Source: G942493215 sp942493215
GTDB taxonomy: Bacteria > Bacillota_I > Bacilli_A > RF39 > UBA660
Length of the DNA stretch: 64,000 bases
Assembly (NCBI GenBank): GCA_942493215.1
Contig: OW818670.1
Span: forward strand, 682,001-746,000
Direction: 5' to 3'
Every line of letters starts with the position of its first letter. Position 1 is the first letter of the stretch. Shown here one piece after another: positions 51,512 to 59,436 of this stretch. Made by a program: the position numbers and the translations under genes. Under the pieces are notes generated by a model, which saw nothing but the letters and a program-made list of their open reading frames with translations, did not search any database and was not told the origin of the DNA.

Positions 51512-52357
51512 ATGGATATAATTTATAAGATAATTGAAACATTAATACCCCTAGATTTTATGAAATATAGCTTTATGAAAAATGCTTTTTTAGCCATTAT
51601 CATTATTACCCCATTATTTGGTTTAATTGGAACAATGATTGTTAATAAGAAAATGGCTTTTTTCTCAGATGCTTTAGGCCATTCGGCTTTAACAGGAATA
51701 GCCGTAGGAATACTATTGGGTATTGCTAATATTGATTTAGCTATGGGCATATTTGCGATTGTGTTTGCTCTATTATTAAATAAAATAAAAAGTAGTAATT
51801 TAGTATCATCTGACACAATTATCTCCGTTTTTTCATCTTTAGGAATAGCTTTAGGTTTAGCATTACTATCTAAAGATGGTAATTTCAGTAAGTATTCTTC
51901 ACTATTATTAGGTGATATTTTAAGTATTCGACCAGCCGAAATTTTATACTTACTAGGATTATTTATTATTACCAATGTTTTTTGGTTATTCTTCTTTAAT
52001 AAATTACATATTATTTCTATTAGTCCTAGTTTGGCCAAAACAAGAAATATTAATGTAAAGTTAGTTGAAAACTTATTTGTAGTTATTACAGCTCTAATTG
52101 TTATGTTATCCATTAGATGGGTGGGTATTTTAATTATAAATGCTTTACTAATATTACCAGCGGCTAGTAGTCGTAACATTTCTCTTAATGTCCGTGAATA
52201 TCATTTATTCTCTATAATGTTCTCATTATTTTCCGGAATTATGGGTTTAATTATTTCTTATTATTTTAATGTCGCAACCGGTCCAACCATTGTCATTATT
52301 GCTAGCATAATATTCTTTATAACTTATTTATTTAGCTTTTACATTAATAAAAAGTAG
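51512..52357 (+). CDS. znuB: Metal ABC transporter permease
   Basis: A 281-residue permease with about eight membrane segments, typical of the ABC-3 family. Signature stretches include KKMAFFSDALGHSALTGIAVG near residue 45 and the region LLILPAASSRNI near 210. ATG 51512 follows AGGTGG; a GTG within that site is ignored. It closes the three-gene import operon. A 15-base palindrome lies 7 bases after the stop. Confidence 0.93.
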   Translation: MDIIYKIIETLIPLDFMKYSFMKNAFLAIIIITPLFGLIGTMIVNKKMAFFSDALGHSALTGIAVGILLGIANIDLAMGIFAIVFALLLNKIKSSNLVSSDTIISVFSSLGIALGLALLSKDGNFSKYSSLLLGDILSIRPAEILYLLGLFIITNVFWLFFFNKLHIISISPSLAKTRNINVKLVENLFVVITALIVMLSIRWVGILIINALLILPAASSRNISLNVREYHLFSIMFSLFSGIMGLIISYYFNVATGPTIVIIASIIFFITYLFSFYINKK

Positions 52358-52364
52358 TCGTTAC

Positions 52365-52379
52365 ATTTACACTGTAAAT
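52365..52379. promoter_or_regulatory. Perfect 7-1-7 palindrome, possible Fur-family operator
   Basis: ATTTACA-C-TGTAAAT is a perfect 15-base palindrome between znuB and the promoter of the 52437 gene. The 7-1-7 layout is that of Fur-family boxes, although the bases differ from the Fur and Zur consensus. A short terminator-like role is less likely because the loop would be only one base. Confidence 0.5.
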
Positions 52380-52389
52380 ATGACATTAT

Positions 52390-52418
52390 TTGACAAAAGA
52401 TAAAAAAACAAATAAAAT
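52390..52418 (+). promoter_or_regulatory. Promoter of the 52437 gene
   Basis: TTGACA (52390-52395), a 17-base spacer and TAAAAT (52413-52418). It leaves a very short leader. Confidence 0.6.
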
Positions 52419-52436
52419 TTAAGTAGAGGTGATAAT

Positions 52437-53375
52437 ATGGGAAACGGTATATTAGAAACTATCGATGAAAAACTTAAATTAATTATTGAAGAATATTTAG
52501 TAGATGTTCGTGAAAAAAAGGCTGAAGGTTTTCGTGATCTTGACATGGCGTTATGGTCAATTGCCCAGATGCTTATACAAGTTATTAATACTATGTCACT
52601 AAATAATGATTTTCTTTTAGTAATTAATCCTTTAACAACTCCAAGTGAAAAAGCCCAAGCTCAACAAAGATATAGTAATCCAAGTTCAGCATCAAAGAAG
52701 GATTCTTATTACGGATTACGTGATAATATTAATACATGGGTAGGAAATATTGATGAAAATGAAATTGGCAGAACTCCATCTTATGTAAGTGATATGGATA
52801 GACCAGAATGGAAGGCTAATAGAAGAATTGAAATTTTAGGTAATAATGTAACCGAACATCAAAAACAATTAGCCGCAACTATTGAAATGATTGGTGCAAC
52901 AATTTATGATGTAAAGGAATTAATGGATGAAGCAATCGTATTAAGTGAGCAAAATGCTCTTTTAAGAGATTCAATGACATTAAGTATTCCAGAAGAACAA
53001 AGAAGAACAATTTTAGATAAATATAGGGTTATTGCGGAGAGAGAAAGACAAATAAAAGAGCGTGATAAAAGACCACAATCATCACTATTTAGAGATGATT
53101 ATCAATCACCCAATGCAGCCGCATTTAAGCAGGATCAACCATCAGTAACACCAAGTTTAACTAATGCAGCCGCATTCAAGCAAGATCAGCCATCAGTAGA
53201 TAGCAGCTATGGAAAATTACCACCATCAATACCAGATTTGATTACTACTGATGTGCTTATAAATAGCCAACCAGCTGGTGATAAACAAGAACCAATAATG
53301 TCTTGTGATCCATACAATGCAGAGAATCCTGAAGATCCATCTATTGGTGATCAATCAGAAAGTCACCACTTATAA
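52437..53375 (+). CDS. Hypothetical protein with C-terminal 17-residue tandem repeat, 312 aa
   Basis: Not recognised. Residues 1-60 are helical (ETIDEKLKLIIEEYLVDVREKKAEGFRDLDMALWSIAQMLIQVI), residues 115-210 form a long helical, perhaps coiled-coil region (AATIEMIGATIYDVKELMDEAIVLSEQNALL). From 220 on it is disordered and P/S/D-rich, and holds NAAAFKQDQPSV twice, 17 residues apart. No signal peptide. GAGGTGAT precedes the ATG. The layout (helical head, disordered tail with short repeats) suggests an adaptor or scaffold; function unknown. Confidence 0.72.
   Translation: MGNGILETIDEKLKLIIEEYLVDVREKKAEGFRDLDMALWSIAQMLIQVINTMSLNNDFLLVINPLTTPSEKAQAQQRYSNPSSASKKDSYYGLRDNINTWVGNIDENEIGRTPSYVSDMDRPEWKANRRIEILGNNVTEHQKQLAATIEMIGATIYDVKELMDEAIVLSEQNALLRDSMTLSIPEEQRRTILDKYRVIAERERQIKERDKRPQSSLFRDDYQSPNAAAFKQDQPSVTPSLTNAAAFKQDQPSVDSSYGKLPPSIPDLITTDVLINSQPAGDKQEPIMSCDPYNAENPEDPSIGDQSESHHL
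53112..53198 (+). repeat. Tandem 51-base repeat within the 52437 gene
   Basis: Two copies of a 36-base unit start at 53112 and 53163, with a period of 51 bases. They encode NAAAFKQDQPSV twice and differ by a few silent changes. Confidence 0.85.
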
Positions 53376-53385
53376 AAAATAGCTT

Positions 53386-53418
53386 AAATAGATTATCATT
53401 ATGGTAATCTATTTTTAA
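53386..53418 (+). terminator. Terminator after the 52437 gene
   Basis: AAATAGATTA (53386-53395) and TAATCTATTT (53405-53414) with a 9-base loop, then T. Confidence 0.8.
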
Positions 53419-53489
53419 TATAATAAAAGATTAATTAAAATATATGGCTTAAAAATCATATAATGTTCATAATAATTATGGAGGTTATT

Positions 53490-53645
53490 ATGGATAAAAA
53501 TCAAAAAATTGAATGTCGCGTTCGTGATTGTTGTTTTCATGAAGAAAATATGTGTTCATTAAAAGCTATTAAAGTAGATAAATGCAATAACAAAGAAAAT
53601 AAAGAAGCAACTATATGCGATAGTTATAAAAATAAAGAAGAATAG
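53490..53645 (+). CDS. DUF1540 Cys-rich small protein
   Basis: A 51-residue protein with one DUF1540 domain: IECRVRDCCFHEENMCSLKAIKV, then ATICDSY. The Cys pattern (C, CC, C, C, C) suggests zinc or other metal binding. ATG 53490 is chosen since GGAGG is 6 bases before it; the longer frame from 53463 includes that site. DUF1540 proteins are common in spore-forming and gut Bacillota; function unknown. Confidence 0.9.
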   Translation: MDKNQKIECRVRDCCFHEENMCSLKAIKVDKCNNKENKEATICDSYKNKEE

Positions 53646-53670
53646 GTTATCAGAAGATAACCTTTTTTGT
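53644..53670 (+). terminator. Terminator after the DUF1540 gene
   Basis: AGGTTATC (53644-53651), loop AGAA, GATAACCT (53656-53663), then T residues. Confidence 0.85.
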
Positions 53671-53699
53671 TAAATTACTTTGTTAACAATAAAAAGATA

Positions 53700-53729
53700 T
53701 TGACAATATAAAAAAAGATATGTTATAAT
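53700..53729 (+). promoter_or_regulatory. Promoter of tRNA-Ala
   Basis: TTGACA (53700-53705), an 18-base spacer and TATAAT (53724-53729). Confidence 0.85.
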
Positions 53730-53766
53730 TCTTCAGTATGCAGGTGACATAATCACTTATATATAT

Positions 53767-53843
53767 GGGGAATTAGCTCAGCTGGCTAGAGCATCTGCCC
53801 TGCACGCAGAGGGTCAAGGGTTCGAATCCCTTATTCTCCACCA
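53767..53843 (+). tRNA. tRNA-Ala (UGC)
   Basis: Acceptor GGGGAAT / ATTCTCC with one G-T pair, encoded CCA. The anticodon stem TCTGC / GCAGA encloses the loop CCTGCAC, giving TGC. Position 33 is therefore C in place of the near-invariant T. Confidence 0.93.
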
Positions 53844-53854
53844 TATAGTAATTT

Positions 53855-53884
53855 AACTATTTTCGTATGAAAATAGTTTTTTTG
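53855..53884 (+). terminator. Terminator after tRNA-Ala
   Basis: AACTATTTTC (53855-53864), loop GTAT, GAAAATAGTT (53869-53878), then T. Confidence 0.88.
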
Positions 53885-54024
53885 TTACTAAAAGTAGAAG
53901 TAATTACAGATATATATCAAAATTTTAAAAACATTAAAAAAATGCATAGAATAGTGTAGAAATACAGTAGAATGGTTTTATTTATAAAGACGCATTTAAA
54001 AATGCAAAAAAATAAAAAAAAGTC

Positions 54025-54053
54025 TTGCCAAATAAAAATAAATGTTATATACT
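54025..54053 (+). promoter_or_regulatory. Promoter of tRNA-Leu
   Basis: TTGCCA (54025-54030), a 17-base spacer and TATACT (54048-54053). The stretch 53885-54020 before it is AT-rich and shows nothing else. Confidence 0.75.
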
Positions 54054-54096
54054 TAAGTAGTCCGTCAAGTTAGATGCTTTTAACGTGATGGATAAT

Positions 54097-54185
54097 GCCT
54101 GAGTGGCGGAATAGGTAGACGCACAGGACTTAAAATCCTGCGAGGATAATACCTCATGCCGGTTCAAGTCCGGCCTTAGGCACCA
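54097..54185 (+). tRNA. tRNA-Leu (UAA)
   Basis: Class II tRNA with a long variable arm; acceptor GCCTGAG / CTTAGGC, encoded CCA. Anticodon loop CTTAAAA gives TAA. Confidence 0.95.
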
Positions 54186-54196
54186 TTAGCTTTTAT

Positions 54197-54230
54197 ACAA
54201 ACCATATCTTGTGATATGGTTTGTTTATTT
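54197..54230 (+). terminator. Terminator after tRNA-Leu
   Basis: ACAAACCATATC (54197-54208), loop TTGT, GATATGGTTTGT (54213-54224): a perfect 12-base stem with a short T-rich tail. Confidence 0.85.
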
Positions 54231-54311
54231 AATAAACAAACCGATATTCTAGATGAACGTTATGAAAATAAAAAATCAAAATTTTGTCCTAAATGTGGTG
54301 AAAAAATCTAA
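54216..54311 (+). pseudogene. Degenerate zinc-ribbon remnant
   Basis: A 31-codon frame ends in KKSKFCPKCGEKI, the classic second half of a Bacillota zinc-ribbon protein. The first knuckle is lost (MVCLFNKQTD where a Cys-x-x-Cys would be expected), no ribosome site is visible, and the frame begins inside the tRNA-Leu terminator stem. It is best read as a gene fragment left by a rearrangement next to the tRNA. Confidence 0.45.
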
Positions 54312-54364
54312 TTAGCATATTCTAATTATTGGCTGAATAATATAATAAAAATTAAGTGTTATAG

Positions 54365-54394
54365 TTGACTTTATAAAAAAAGTTATGATATAAT
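54365..54394 (+). promoter_or_regulatory. Promoter of the Ser-fMet-Asp-Phe tRNA operon
   Basis: TTGACT (54365-54370), an 18-base spacer and TATAAT (54389-54394) with an extended TGA before the -10 box. Confidence 0.85.
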
Positions 54395-54417
54395 CAATTC
54401 GTCACTGAAAAACATGT

Positions 54418-54508
54418 GGAGAAATACCCAAGCCTGGTTGAAGGGACCGGTCTTGAAAACCGGGAGGTCGGAAACGGCGCGGGGGTTCGAATCCCTCTTT
54501 CTCCGCCA
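54418..54508 (+). tRNA. tRNA-Ser (UGA)
   Basis: Class II tRNA with a long variable arm; acceptor GGAGAAA / TTTCTCC, discriminator G, encoded CCA. Anticodon loop CTTGAAA gives TGA. Confidence 0.95.
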
Positions 54509-54529
54509 GTGATTTGTTAATATTGATAT

Positions 54530-54606
<77 letters not shown>

Positions 54607-54608
54607 AT

Positions 54609-54684
54609 GGTTCCGTAGTGTAGTGGTTATCACGTCTGCCTGTCACGCAGAAGATCGCGAGTCCGAACCTCGTCGGAACCGCCA
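54609..54684 (+). tRNA. tRNA-Asp (GUC)
   Basis: Acceptor GGTTCCG / CGGAACC, discriminator G, encoded CCA. Anticodon loop CTGTCAC gives GTC. The T loop is TCCGAAC, with C at position 55. Confidence 0.95.
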
Positions 54685-54688
54685 TTAT

Positions 54689-54764
54689 GGCTTCGTAGCT
54701 CAGTCGGTAGAGCAAAGGACTGAAAATCCTTGTGTGGGTGGTTCGATTCCACTCGAAGCCACCA
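54689..54764 (+). tRNA. tRNA-Phe (GAA)
   Basis: Acceptor GGCTTCG / CGAAGCC, encoded CCA. Anticodon loop CTGAAAA gives GAA. Normal T loop TTCGATT. Confidence 0.95.
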
Positions 54765-54801
54765 TCTTAATAAGTAAATTGAATTATCAATTTTCAATAT
54801 G

Positions 54802-54832
54802 AACCAGTTCGTAAGAGTTGGTTTTTTTTGTT
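54802..54832 (+). terminator. Terminator of the four-tRNA operon
   Basis: AACCAGTT (54802-54809), loop CGTAAG, AGTTGGTT (54816-54823) with two wobble pairs, then a T run. Confidence 0.78.
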
Positions 54833-54919
54833 GAAAAATAATTATCTTTAACATTATTGCGAAGTATAGAGGTTTACTAAAAAGATATTTTAAGTTATAA
54901 TTTAAAAAGGGTGGTTTGG

Positions 54920-55831
54920 ATGGAACAATTATATGAACATCACTTTTTTACAAATAGAAAAGCCGGTCATGGTAAAAGCGAAGAATTAACAAGATTGATG
55001 GAGCAAATATATACTGAACAAGGTCTTAAACCCATAATCCACGAAACAAAAAGTATTGACCAAGCTAAATATGAAATAGGACGTTTAGGGTTAACCAAAA
55101 GTCCTAAATATATTTATAGTATTGGTGGCGATGGTACTTTAAATGCTGTTGTTAATGGTATGGTAGGTCATAAAAATCTTGTTTTAAGAGTTATACCTGG
55201 TGGAACGGGTAATGATTTTTATAAAATGTTGGGGGTAGATTTTCCTGAACAACCAATCGACTTAATAAAAATTAATGATTCTTATACTGTTGGTATCACC
55301 TCATTTGGTTTTGATGCCGAGGTAACAAGATATGTCGAAGAAGTAATAAAAGATCTCAACAAATCTAATCCTTTTATGGCTGGTATAGTTAGGGAAATAT
55401 TAGTTAATCCCACTCTTAAAACCAATGATATTAATTATGTAGATACAACGGGAGAAAAGTTTCATATTGTTAATGATCTTACCTTAATGGCCATTTGTAA
55501 TGGGGCTTATTATGGATCAGGTATTCATATTGCGCCAAGTGCTAAAATTAATGATGGTCAATTAGACTTAATTTTTGCTTATAAAATGTGTAAACTTAAG
55601 TTATTGTTTCTTTTAATGAAAGTTAAAGCAAGTACTCACGAAGGTGATCGTTCGGTATTTAGTAAAAAAATAACTAGCTTAGAATTACATTCTGATGTGC
55701 CAATTATTTGTAATAATGATGGTATGATATCCCGTGGAACAGATTTTGATATAGGAATTAAGCCTGGAATAATAAAAGTTAACAATGATTTTATTGAACA
55801 AGTAAAAATATTATTAAAGCAATATAAATGA
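54920..55831 (+). CDS. Diacylglycerol/lipid kinase (DgkB/YegS family)
   Basis: A 303-residue cytoplasmic lipid kinase that phosphorylates diacylglycerol or a related lipid. The catalytic glycine motif is SIGGDGTLNAVVNG (GGDGT at 69-73), followed by RVIPGGTGNDFYKML, the second family signature. ISFGFDAEVTR and NGAYYGSGIHIAPSAKINDGQLDL belong to the C-terminal beta domain. ATG 54920 is chosen over GTG 54911, which lies in the ribosome site. It ends in UGA. A DUF2179-type gene follows. Confidence 0.93.
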   Translation: MEQLYEHHFFTNRKAGHGKSEELTRLMEQIYTEQGLKPIIHETKSIDQAKYEIGRLGLTKSPKYIYSIGGDGTLNAVVNGMVGHKNLVLRVIPGGTGNDFYKMLGVDFPEQPIDLIKINDSYTVGITSFGFDAEVTRYVEEVIKDLNKSNPFMAGIVREILVNPTLKTNDINYVDTTGEKFHIVNDLTLMAICNGAYYGSGIHIAPSAKINDGQLDLIFAYKMCKLKLLFLLMKVKASTHEGDRSVFSKKITSLELHSDVPIICNNDGMISRGTDFDIGIKPGIIKVNNDFIEQVKILLKQYK

Positions 55832-55885
55832 TAATCGCATATTTAAAAGGCGTTAAGTAAATAATAATAGTGAATGGGTGATACT

Positions 55886-56395
55886 ATGCTACTATTATGT
55901 ATTAAAATATTTTTAGTTAGAATTGTCGATGTTTCATTAGGAACATTTAGAACGATTATTACCGTAAGAGGAAGGAATTTAGCAGCTAGTGTAGTAGGCT
56001 TTTTTGAAGTGCTAGTTTGGTTTTTAATTGCCAAAGAAGCACTTAGCAGTGTGGAAACTAGTCTTTGGGTAGCTATTGCCTATTCACTGGGATTTGCTGC
56101 AGGCACCTATATTGGTGGTTATATTTCTAGCAACTATATAAAGGGAACATTATCAGTACAAGTTATCGTTAATAAAAGTAATACTAAATTAATTGAAGAG
56201 TTGCGTAAAAAAGGATTTGCTGTTTCAGTTATGGACGTTGAGGGTCATGATAAGAAGAAGGAAAAAGTTATGTTGTTTTTAGAAATTGATAATCGTAAAT
56301 TACGGATGATTAAAAACATAATAAAAAATCAAGACGAAAAAGCATTTGTCGTTGTAAATGAAACAAAATATGTTCAAAACGGCTATTTTAAGTAA
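55886..56395 (+). CDS. DUF2179/DUF5698 membrane protein (UPF0316, YebE-like)
   Basis: A 169-residue protein with three membrane helices (about 3-20, 32-50, 58-78) and a C-terminal DUF2179 domain. FLVRIVDVSLGTFRTIITVRGRN, FEVLVWFLIAKEALS and YSLGFAAGTYIGGYI are typical of UPF0316 (DUF5698). The soluble end (VQVIVNKSNTKLIEELRKKGFAVSVMDVEG) is DUF2179, a probable ligand or nucleotide-sensing domain. ATG 55886 follows GGGTGAT. Function unknown. Confidence 0.92.
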   Translation: MLLLCIKIFLVRIVDVSLGTFRTIITVRGRNLAASVVGFFEVLVWFLIAKEALSSVETSLWVAIAYSLGFAAGTYIGGYISSNYIKGTLSVQVIVNKSNTKLIEELRKKGFAVSVMDVEGHDKKKEKVMLFLEIDNRKLRMIKNIIKNQDEKAFVVVNETKYVQNGYFK

Positions 56396-56414
56396 AATTA
56401 AAATAGCTTTTTTT
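56382..56414 (+). terminator. Terminator after the UPF0316 gene
   Basis: GCTATTTTAA (56382-56391), loop GTAAAA, TTAAAATAGC (56398-56407), then seven T; it overlaps the stop. Confidence 0.88.
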
Positions 56415-56477
56415 GTCTAGTAAAATTAATAATAGAAATTATAACAATCAGATATATTTACATAGGAGGATACTCTT

Positions 56478-59108
56478 ATGAACAATAAATATGAATATAA
56501 CAGTGGTCTTAGTGAAAAACAAGTAATAGAAAGTCGCTCTAAATATGGAAGCAATAAAATAGAGAAAATTAAAAAAGAAACATTCTTACAATTACTAATC
56601 CAATCATTAGGGGATCCTATTATTAGAATCCTTATTATTGCTTTAGGCATAAAATTAGTCTTTTTAATTAGACATTTTGATTGGTATGAAACAATAGGCA
56701 TTGTAATTGCTATCTTTTTAGCGTCTTTAATTTCCACTATTTCAGAGTATGGTAGTGAAAAGGCTTTTGAAAAATTACAAGAAGATGCTTCAAAAATAAA
56801 GTGTCGTGTTAAAAGAAATAATAATCTTCAACTTATTAATATTGAGGATATTGTTGTTAATGATATTGTTTTATTGCAAGCAGGGGACAGAATACCAGCT
56901 GATGGTGTTATTATTAGTGGCGAAATAAGTGTTGATGAGTCATCTTTAAATGGTGAAACCAAAGAAAAATATAAACGAGCACCACTCCGAAATAATGAAC
57001 CTACGGAAAATAATTTAGTTTATAAAGGAACAGTCGTTTATTCTAAAGAAGCGATAATGTTAGTAACTAAAGTAGGAACCGACACGATATATGGACGTTT
57101 AGCTTTAGAAATTCAAGAAAAACAACCAGATAGTCCTTTAAAACTAAGATTACGCCACTTAGCCAAAATTATAAGCAGAATTGGTTATTTAGGAGCCATA
57201 TTAGTCTTTATATCTTACTTATTTTCAGTAATAGTTTTAGCTAATAATTTTGATATGATAAAAATAAAAGAAATGATTACTAATTGGCCTTTTTTATTAG
57301 GCCATATTTTATATGCTTTAACACTATGTGTAACCATTATTGTAGTAGCTGTTCCTGAAGGATTACCAATGATGATCACTTTAGTTTTATCTTCTAATAT
57401 GAAGCGAATGCTAAAAGACAATGTTTTGGTACGGAAGATGACTGGTATTGAAACGGCTGGTAGTGTTAATGTTTTATTTACTGATAAAACTGGGACCATA
57501 ACAAAAGGACAATTAGAGGTTACTAATGTTATTGATGGTGAATTAATGGAGTTTAAAACCGAGCAACAATTACATCAATATCCACATCTCTATAATCTAT
57601 TTAAAATGAGTATGGTCGTGAATAACGCTAGTACATATAATGATAAAAAAGAAATTATTGGTGGCAATACTACGGATCGGGCTTTACTAAATTTTTTCAA
57701 TGATAATAATATAAGGATGGGTAAAATATTAACTATACCATTTGATAGTAATAATAAATACTCTGTCATTGAAACCGATAATAATCAAATTTTAATTAAG
57801 GGGGCACCAGAAAAAATATTACCAACTTGTATAGGTTATTATGATAAGAATGGTAATAAAAGAATAATATTAAACAAAAAAGAAATAAACCTAAAAATAG
57901 AAGCATTCACTAGTCGGGGTATTAGAGTATTGGTACTTGCTAAAAAAGATAGTGACGGTACTAATAATTATCTTAACAATTTAATATTAGTAGGAATAGT
58001 TGCTATTAAAGATGAGATTAGAGAGCATGCTATTAGTGGGCTTGAATTAATAAATAAGGCTCATATTCAAACAATTATGATAACAGGTGATAATCAAGTT
58101 ACCGCTATGGCAATTGCCAAAGAAATAAAGCTTATTAATAATGCTAATGATTTAGTTTTAACTAGTGATGAATTAAATAAAAAAGATGATTTAGAAATAA
58201 AAGAACTATTCCCCTATTTAAGAGTCGTAGCTAGGGCTTTACCACAAGATAAAAGCAGGTTGGTTAGAATTGCTCAAGATCTAAATTTAGTTGTTGGAAT
58301 GACCGGGGATGGTGTTAATGATGCCCCGGCTTTAAAAAAAGCTGATGTTGGCTTTGCAATGGGCAGTGGAGCTGAAGTGGCTAAAGAAGCTAGTGATATT
58401 GTTATTCTAGATAATAATATTTTATCCATTGCGAAGGCTATTCTTTTTGGACGAACCATTTTTAAAAGCATTCGTAAATTTATAATATTCCAATTAACTA
58501 TTAATATGTGTGCTATGTCTTTATCAATTCTAGGACCCCTACTAGGTATAGAAACCCCTGTTACCGTTATTCAAATGTTATGGATAAATATGGTGATGGA
58601 TACTTTAGCTGGATTAGCCTTTGCCTTTGAACCACCATTAAAAGAATATATGCTAGAACTACCTAAAAAGAAAGATGAACCTATTATTAATAGTTATATG
58701 TTTAATGAAATATTAATAACCGGCGCTTATTCCTCAATTCTTTGTATCTTATTCTTAAAAATAAACATTATCAGAGATTTGTTTATGTCTGGGGCAGATA
58801 ATATCCATCTTATGTCAGCTTTCTTTGGCTTATTTATTTTTATGAGTATTTTTAATTGCTTTAATGCTAGAACCCATCGTATTAATATTTTTGCCAATAT
58901 CTTAAAAAACAAAGTATTCTTAATAACCATTATTATGGTTGCTATTATTCAAATTATTATGATTTACTATGGTGGTGAATTATTCAGGACCATTGGTTTG
59001 AACTATAAAGAATTTATTATTATGTTTATTTTAGCTATTTCGGTTATTCCTTTTGATTGGGCAAGAAAGATATTCTTACGATTACAACATAATAAGGATG
59101 GAGTATAA
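56478..59108 (+). CDS. P-type calcium-translocating ATPase (P2 class)
   Basis: An 876-residue cation pump that exports calcium at the expense of ATP. The phosphorylation motif is FTDKTGT with Asp336. Other marks are the actuator loop SSLNGETKEK (TGES equivalent reads NGET), VAVPEGLPMM in helix M4, KGAPEKILP in the nucleotide domain, TGDGVNDAPALK in the hinge and INMVMDTLAG in helix M6. PEGLP with Asn and Asp in M6 favours Ca of the PMCA type. Ten membrane helices are present. Monocistronic behind GGAGG. Confidence 0.93.
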   Translation: MNNKYEYNSGLSEKQVIESRSKYGSNKIEKIKKETFLQLLIQSLGDPIIRILIIALGIKLVFLIRHFDWYETIGIVIAIFLASLISTISEYGSEKAFEKLQEDASKIKCRVKRNNNLQLINIEDIVVNDIVLLQAGDRIPADGVIISGEISVDESSLNGETKEKYKRAPLRNNEPTENNLVYKGTVVYSKEAIMLVTKVGTDTIYGRLALEIQEKQPDSPLKLRLRHLAKIISRIGYLGAILVFISYLFSVIVLANNFDMIKIKEMITNWPFLLGHILYALTLCVTIIVVAVPEGLPMMITLVLSSNMKRMLKDNVLVRKMTGIETAGSVNVLFTDKTGTITKGQLEVTNVIDGELMEFKTEQQLHQYPHLYNLFKMSMVVNNASTYNDKKEIIGGNTTDRALLNFFNDNNIRMGKILTIPFDSNNKYSVIETDNNQILIKGAPEKILPTCIGYYDKNGNKRIILNKKEINLKIEAFTSRGIRVLVLAKKDSDGTNNYLNNLILVGIVAIKDEIREHAISGLELINKAHIQTIMITGDNQVTAMAIAKEIKLINNANDLVLTSDELNKKDDLEIKELFPYLRVVARALPQDKSRLVRIAQDLNLVVGMTGDGVNDAPALKKADVGFAMGSGAEVAKEASDIVILDNNILSIAKAILFGRTIFKSIRKFIIFQLTINMCAMSLSILGPLLGIETPVTVIQMLWINMVMDTLAGLAFAFEPPLKEYMLELPKKKDEPIINSYMFNEILITGAYSSILCILFLKINIIRDLFMSGADNIHLMSAFFGLFIFMSIFNCFNARTHRINIFANILKNKVFLITIIMVAIIQIIMIYYGGELFRTIGLNYKEFIIMFILAISVIPFDWARKIFLRLQHNKDGV

Positions 59109-59128
59109 AATATCAATTTTATACTTGT
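59102..59128 (+). terminator. Hairpin after the calcium ATPase gene
   Basis: AGTATAAAAT (59102-59111), loop ATCA, ATTTTATACT (59116-59125). The T tail is poor (TGTCTTTG), so ending may be partial. Confidence 0.6.
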
Positions 59129-59198
59129 CTTTGTCGAAATAAAATTTAGTAACTTGATTTAAATAGTTAAGTACATTGATAATATATTAATAAAAATT

Positions 59199-59222
59199 AA
59201 CCATGCTTAGTCATGGTTTTCA
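59199..59222 (+). terminator. Weak terminator hairpin upstream of the S10 operon
   Basis: AACCATG (59199-59205), loop CTTAGT, CATGGTT (59212-59218), then TT. Nothing else is evident in 59130-59270. Confidence 0.55.
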
Positions 59223-59272
59223 TATGCTATCAAAATTTAAAGTAAAAAGTTTCATAAAAGCGTAATTTTTTC

Positions 59273-59301
59273 TTGCTTTTTAATAAACTATAGTATATAA
59301 T
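59273..59301 (+). promoter_or_regulatory. Promoter of the S10 ribosomal operon
   Basis: TTGCTT (59273-59278), a 17-base spacer and TATAAT (59296-59301). Transcription would begin near 59308, leaving a leader of about 130 bases. Confidence 0.82.
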
Positions 59302-59307
59302 TTTGTT

Positions 59308-59428
59308 ATGTGTGACACGCATTGATGTGTAAGGTTGCCGATACACCAGGTTAAGTTGTTAAACACAATAAACTGAAATATCGGGTTTTTACACGGAGCG
59401 AGTCTATACTAGATATAGGCGAAGGGAG
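59308..59428 (+). promoter_or_regulatory. S10 operon leader, candidate autoregulatory RNA
   Basis: The leader can fold into several helices: GACAC with GTGT near the start (59313-59331), CCGATA (about 59338-59343) with TATCGG around a 35-base loop, and CTATA-CTAGA-TATAG just before the ribosome site. Long structured leaders bound by a ribosomal protein control this operon in many bacteria. The match to a known leader family was not checked. Confidence 0.5.
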
Positions 59429-59436
59429 GACAAAAA

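Noticed and set aside
51523..52179. Long minus-strand ORF (218 codons) opposite znuB
   Set aside because: It mirrors a strongly predicted permease gene, has no ribosome site and shows no recognisable protein family.
54630..54854. Minus-strand ORF across the tRNA-Asp and tRNA-Phe genes
   Set aside because: It is the complement of two well-formed tRNA genes and their terminator; such translated tRNA antisense frames are a common artefact.
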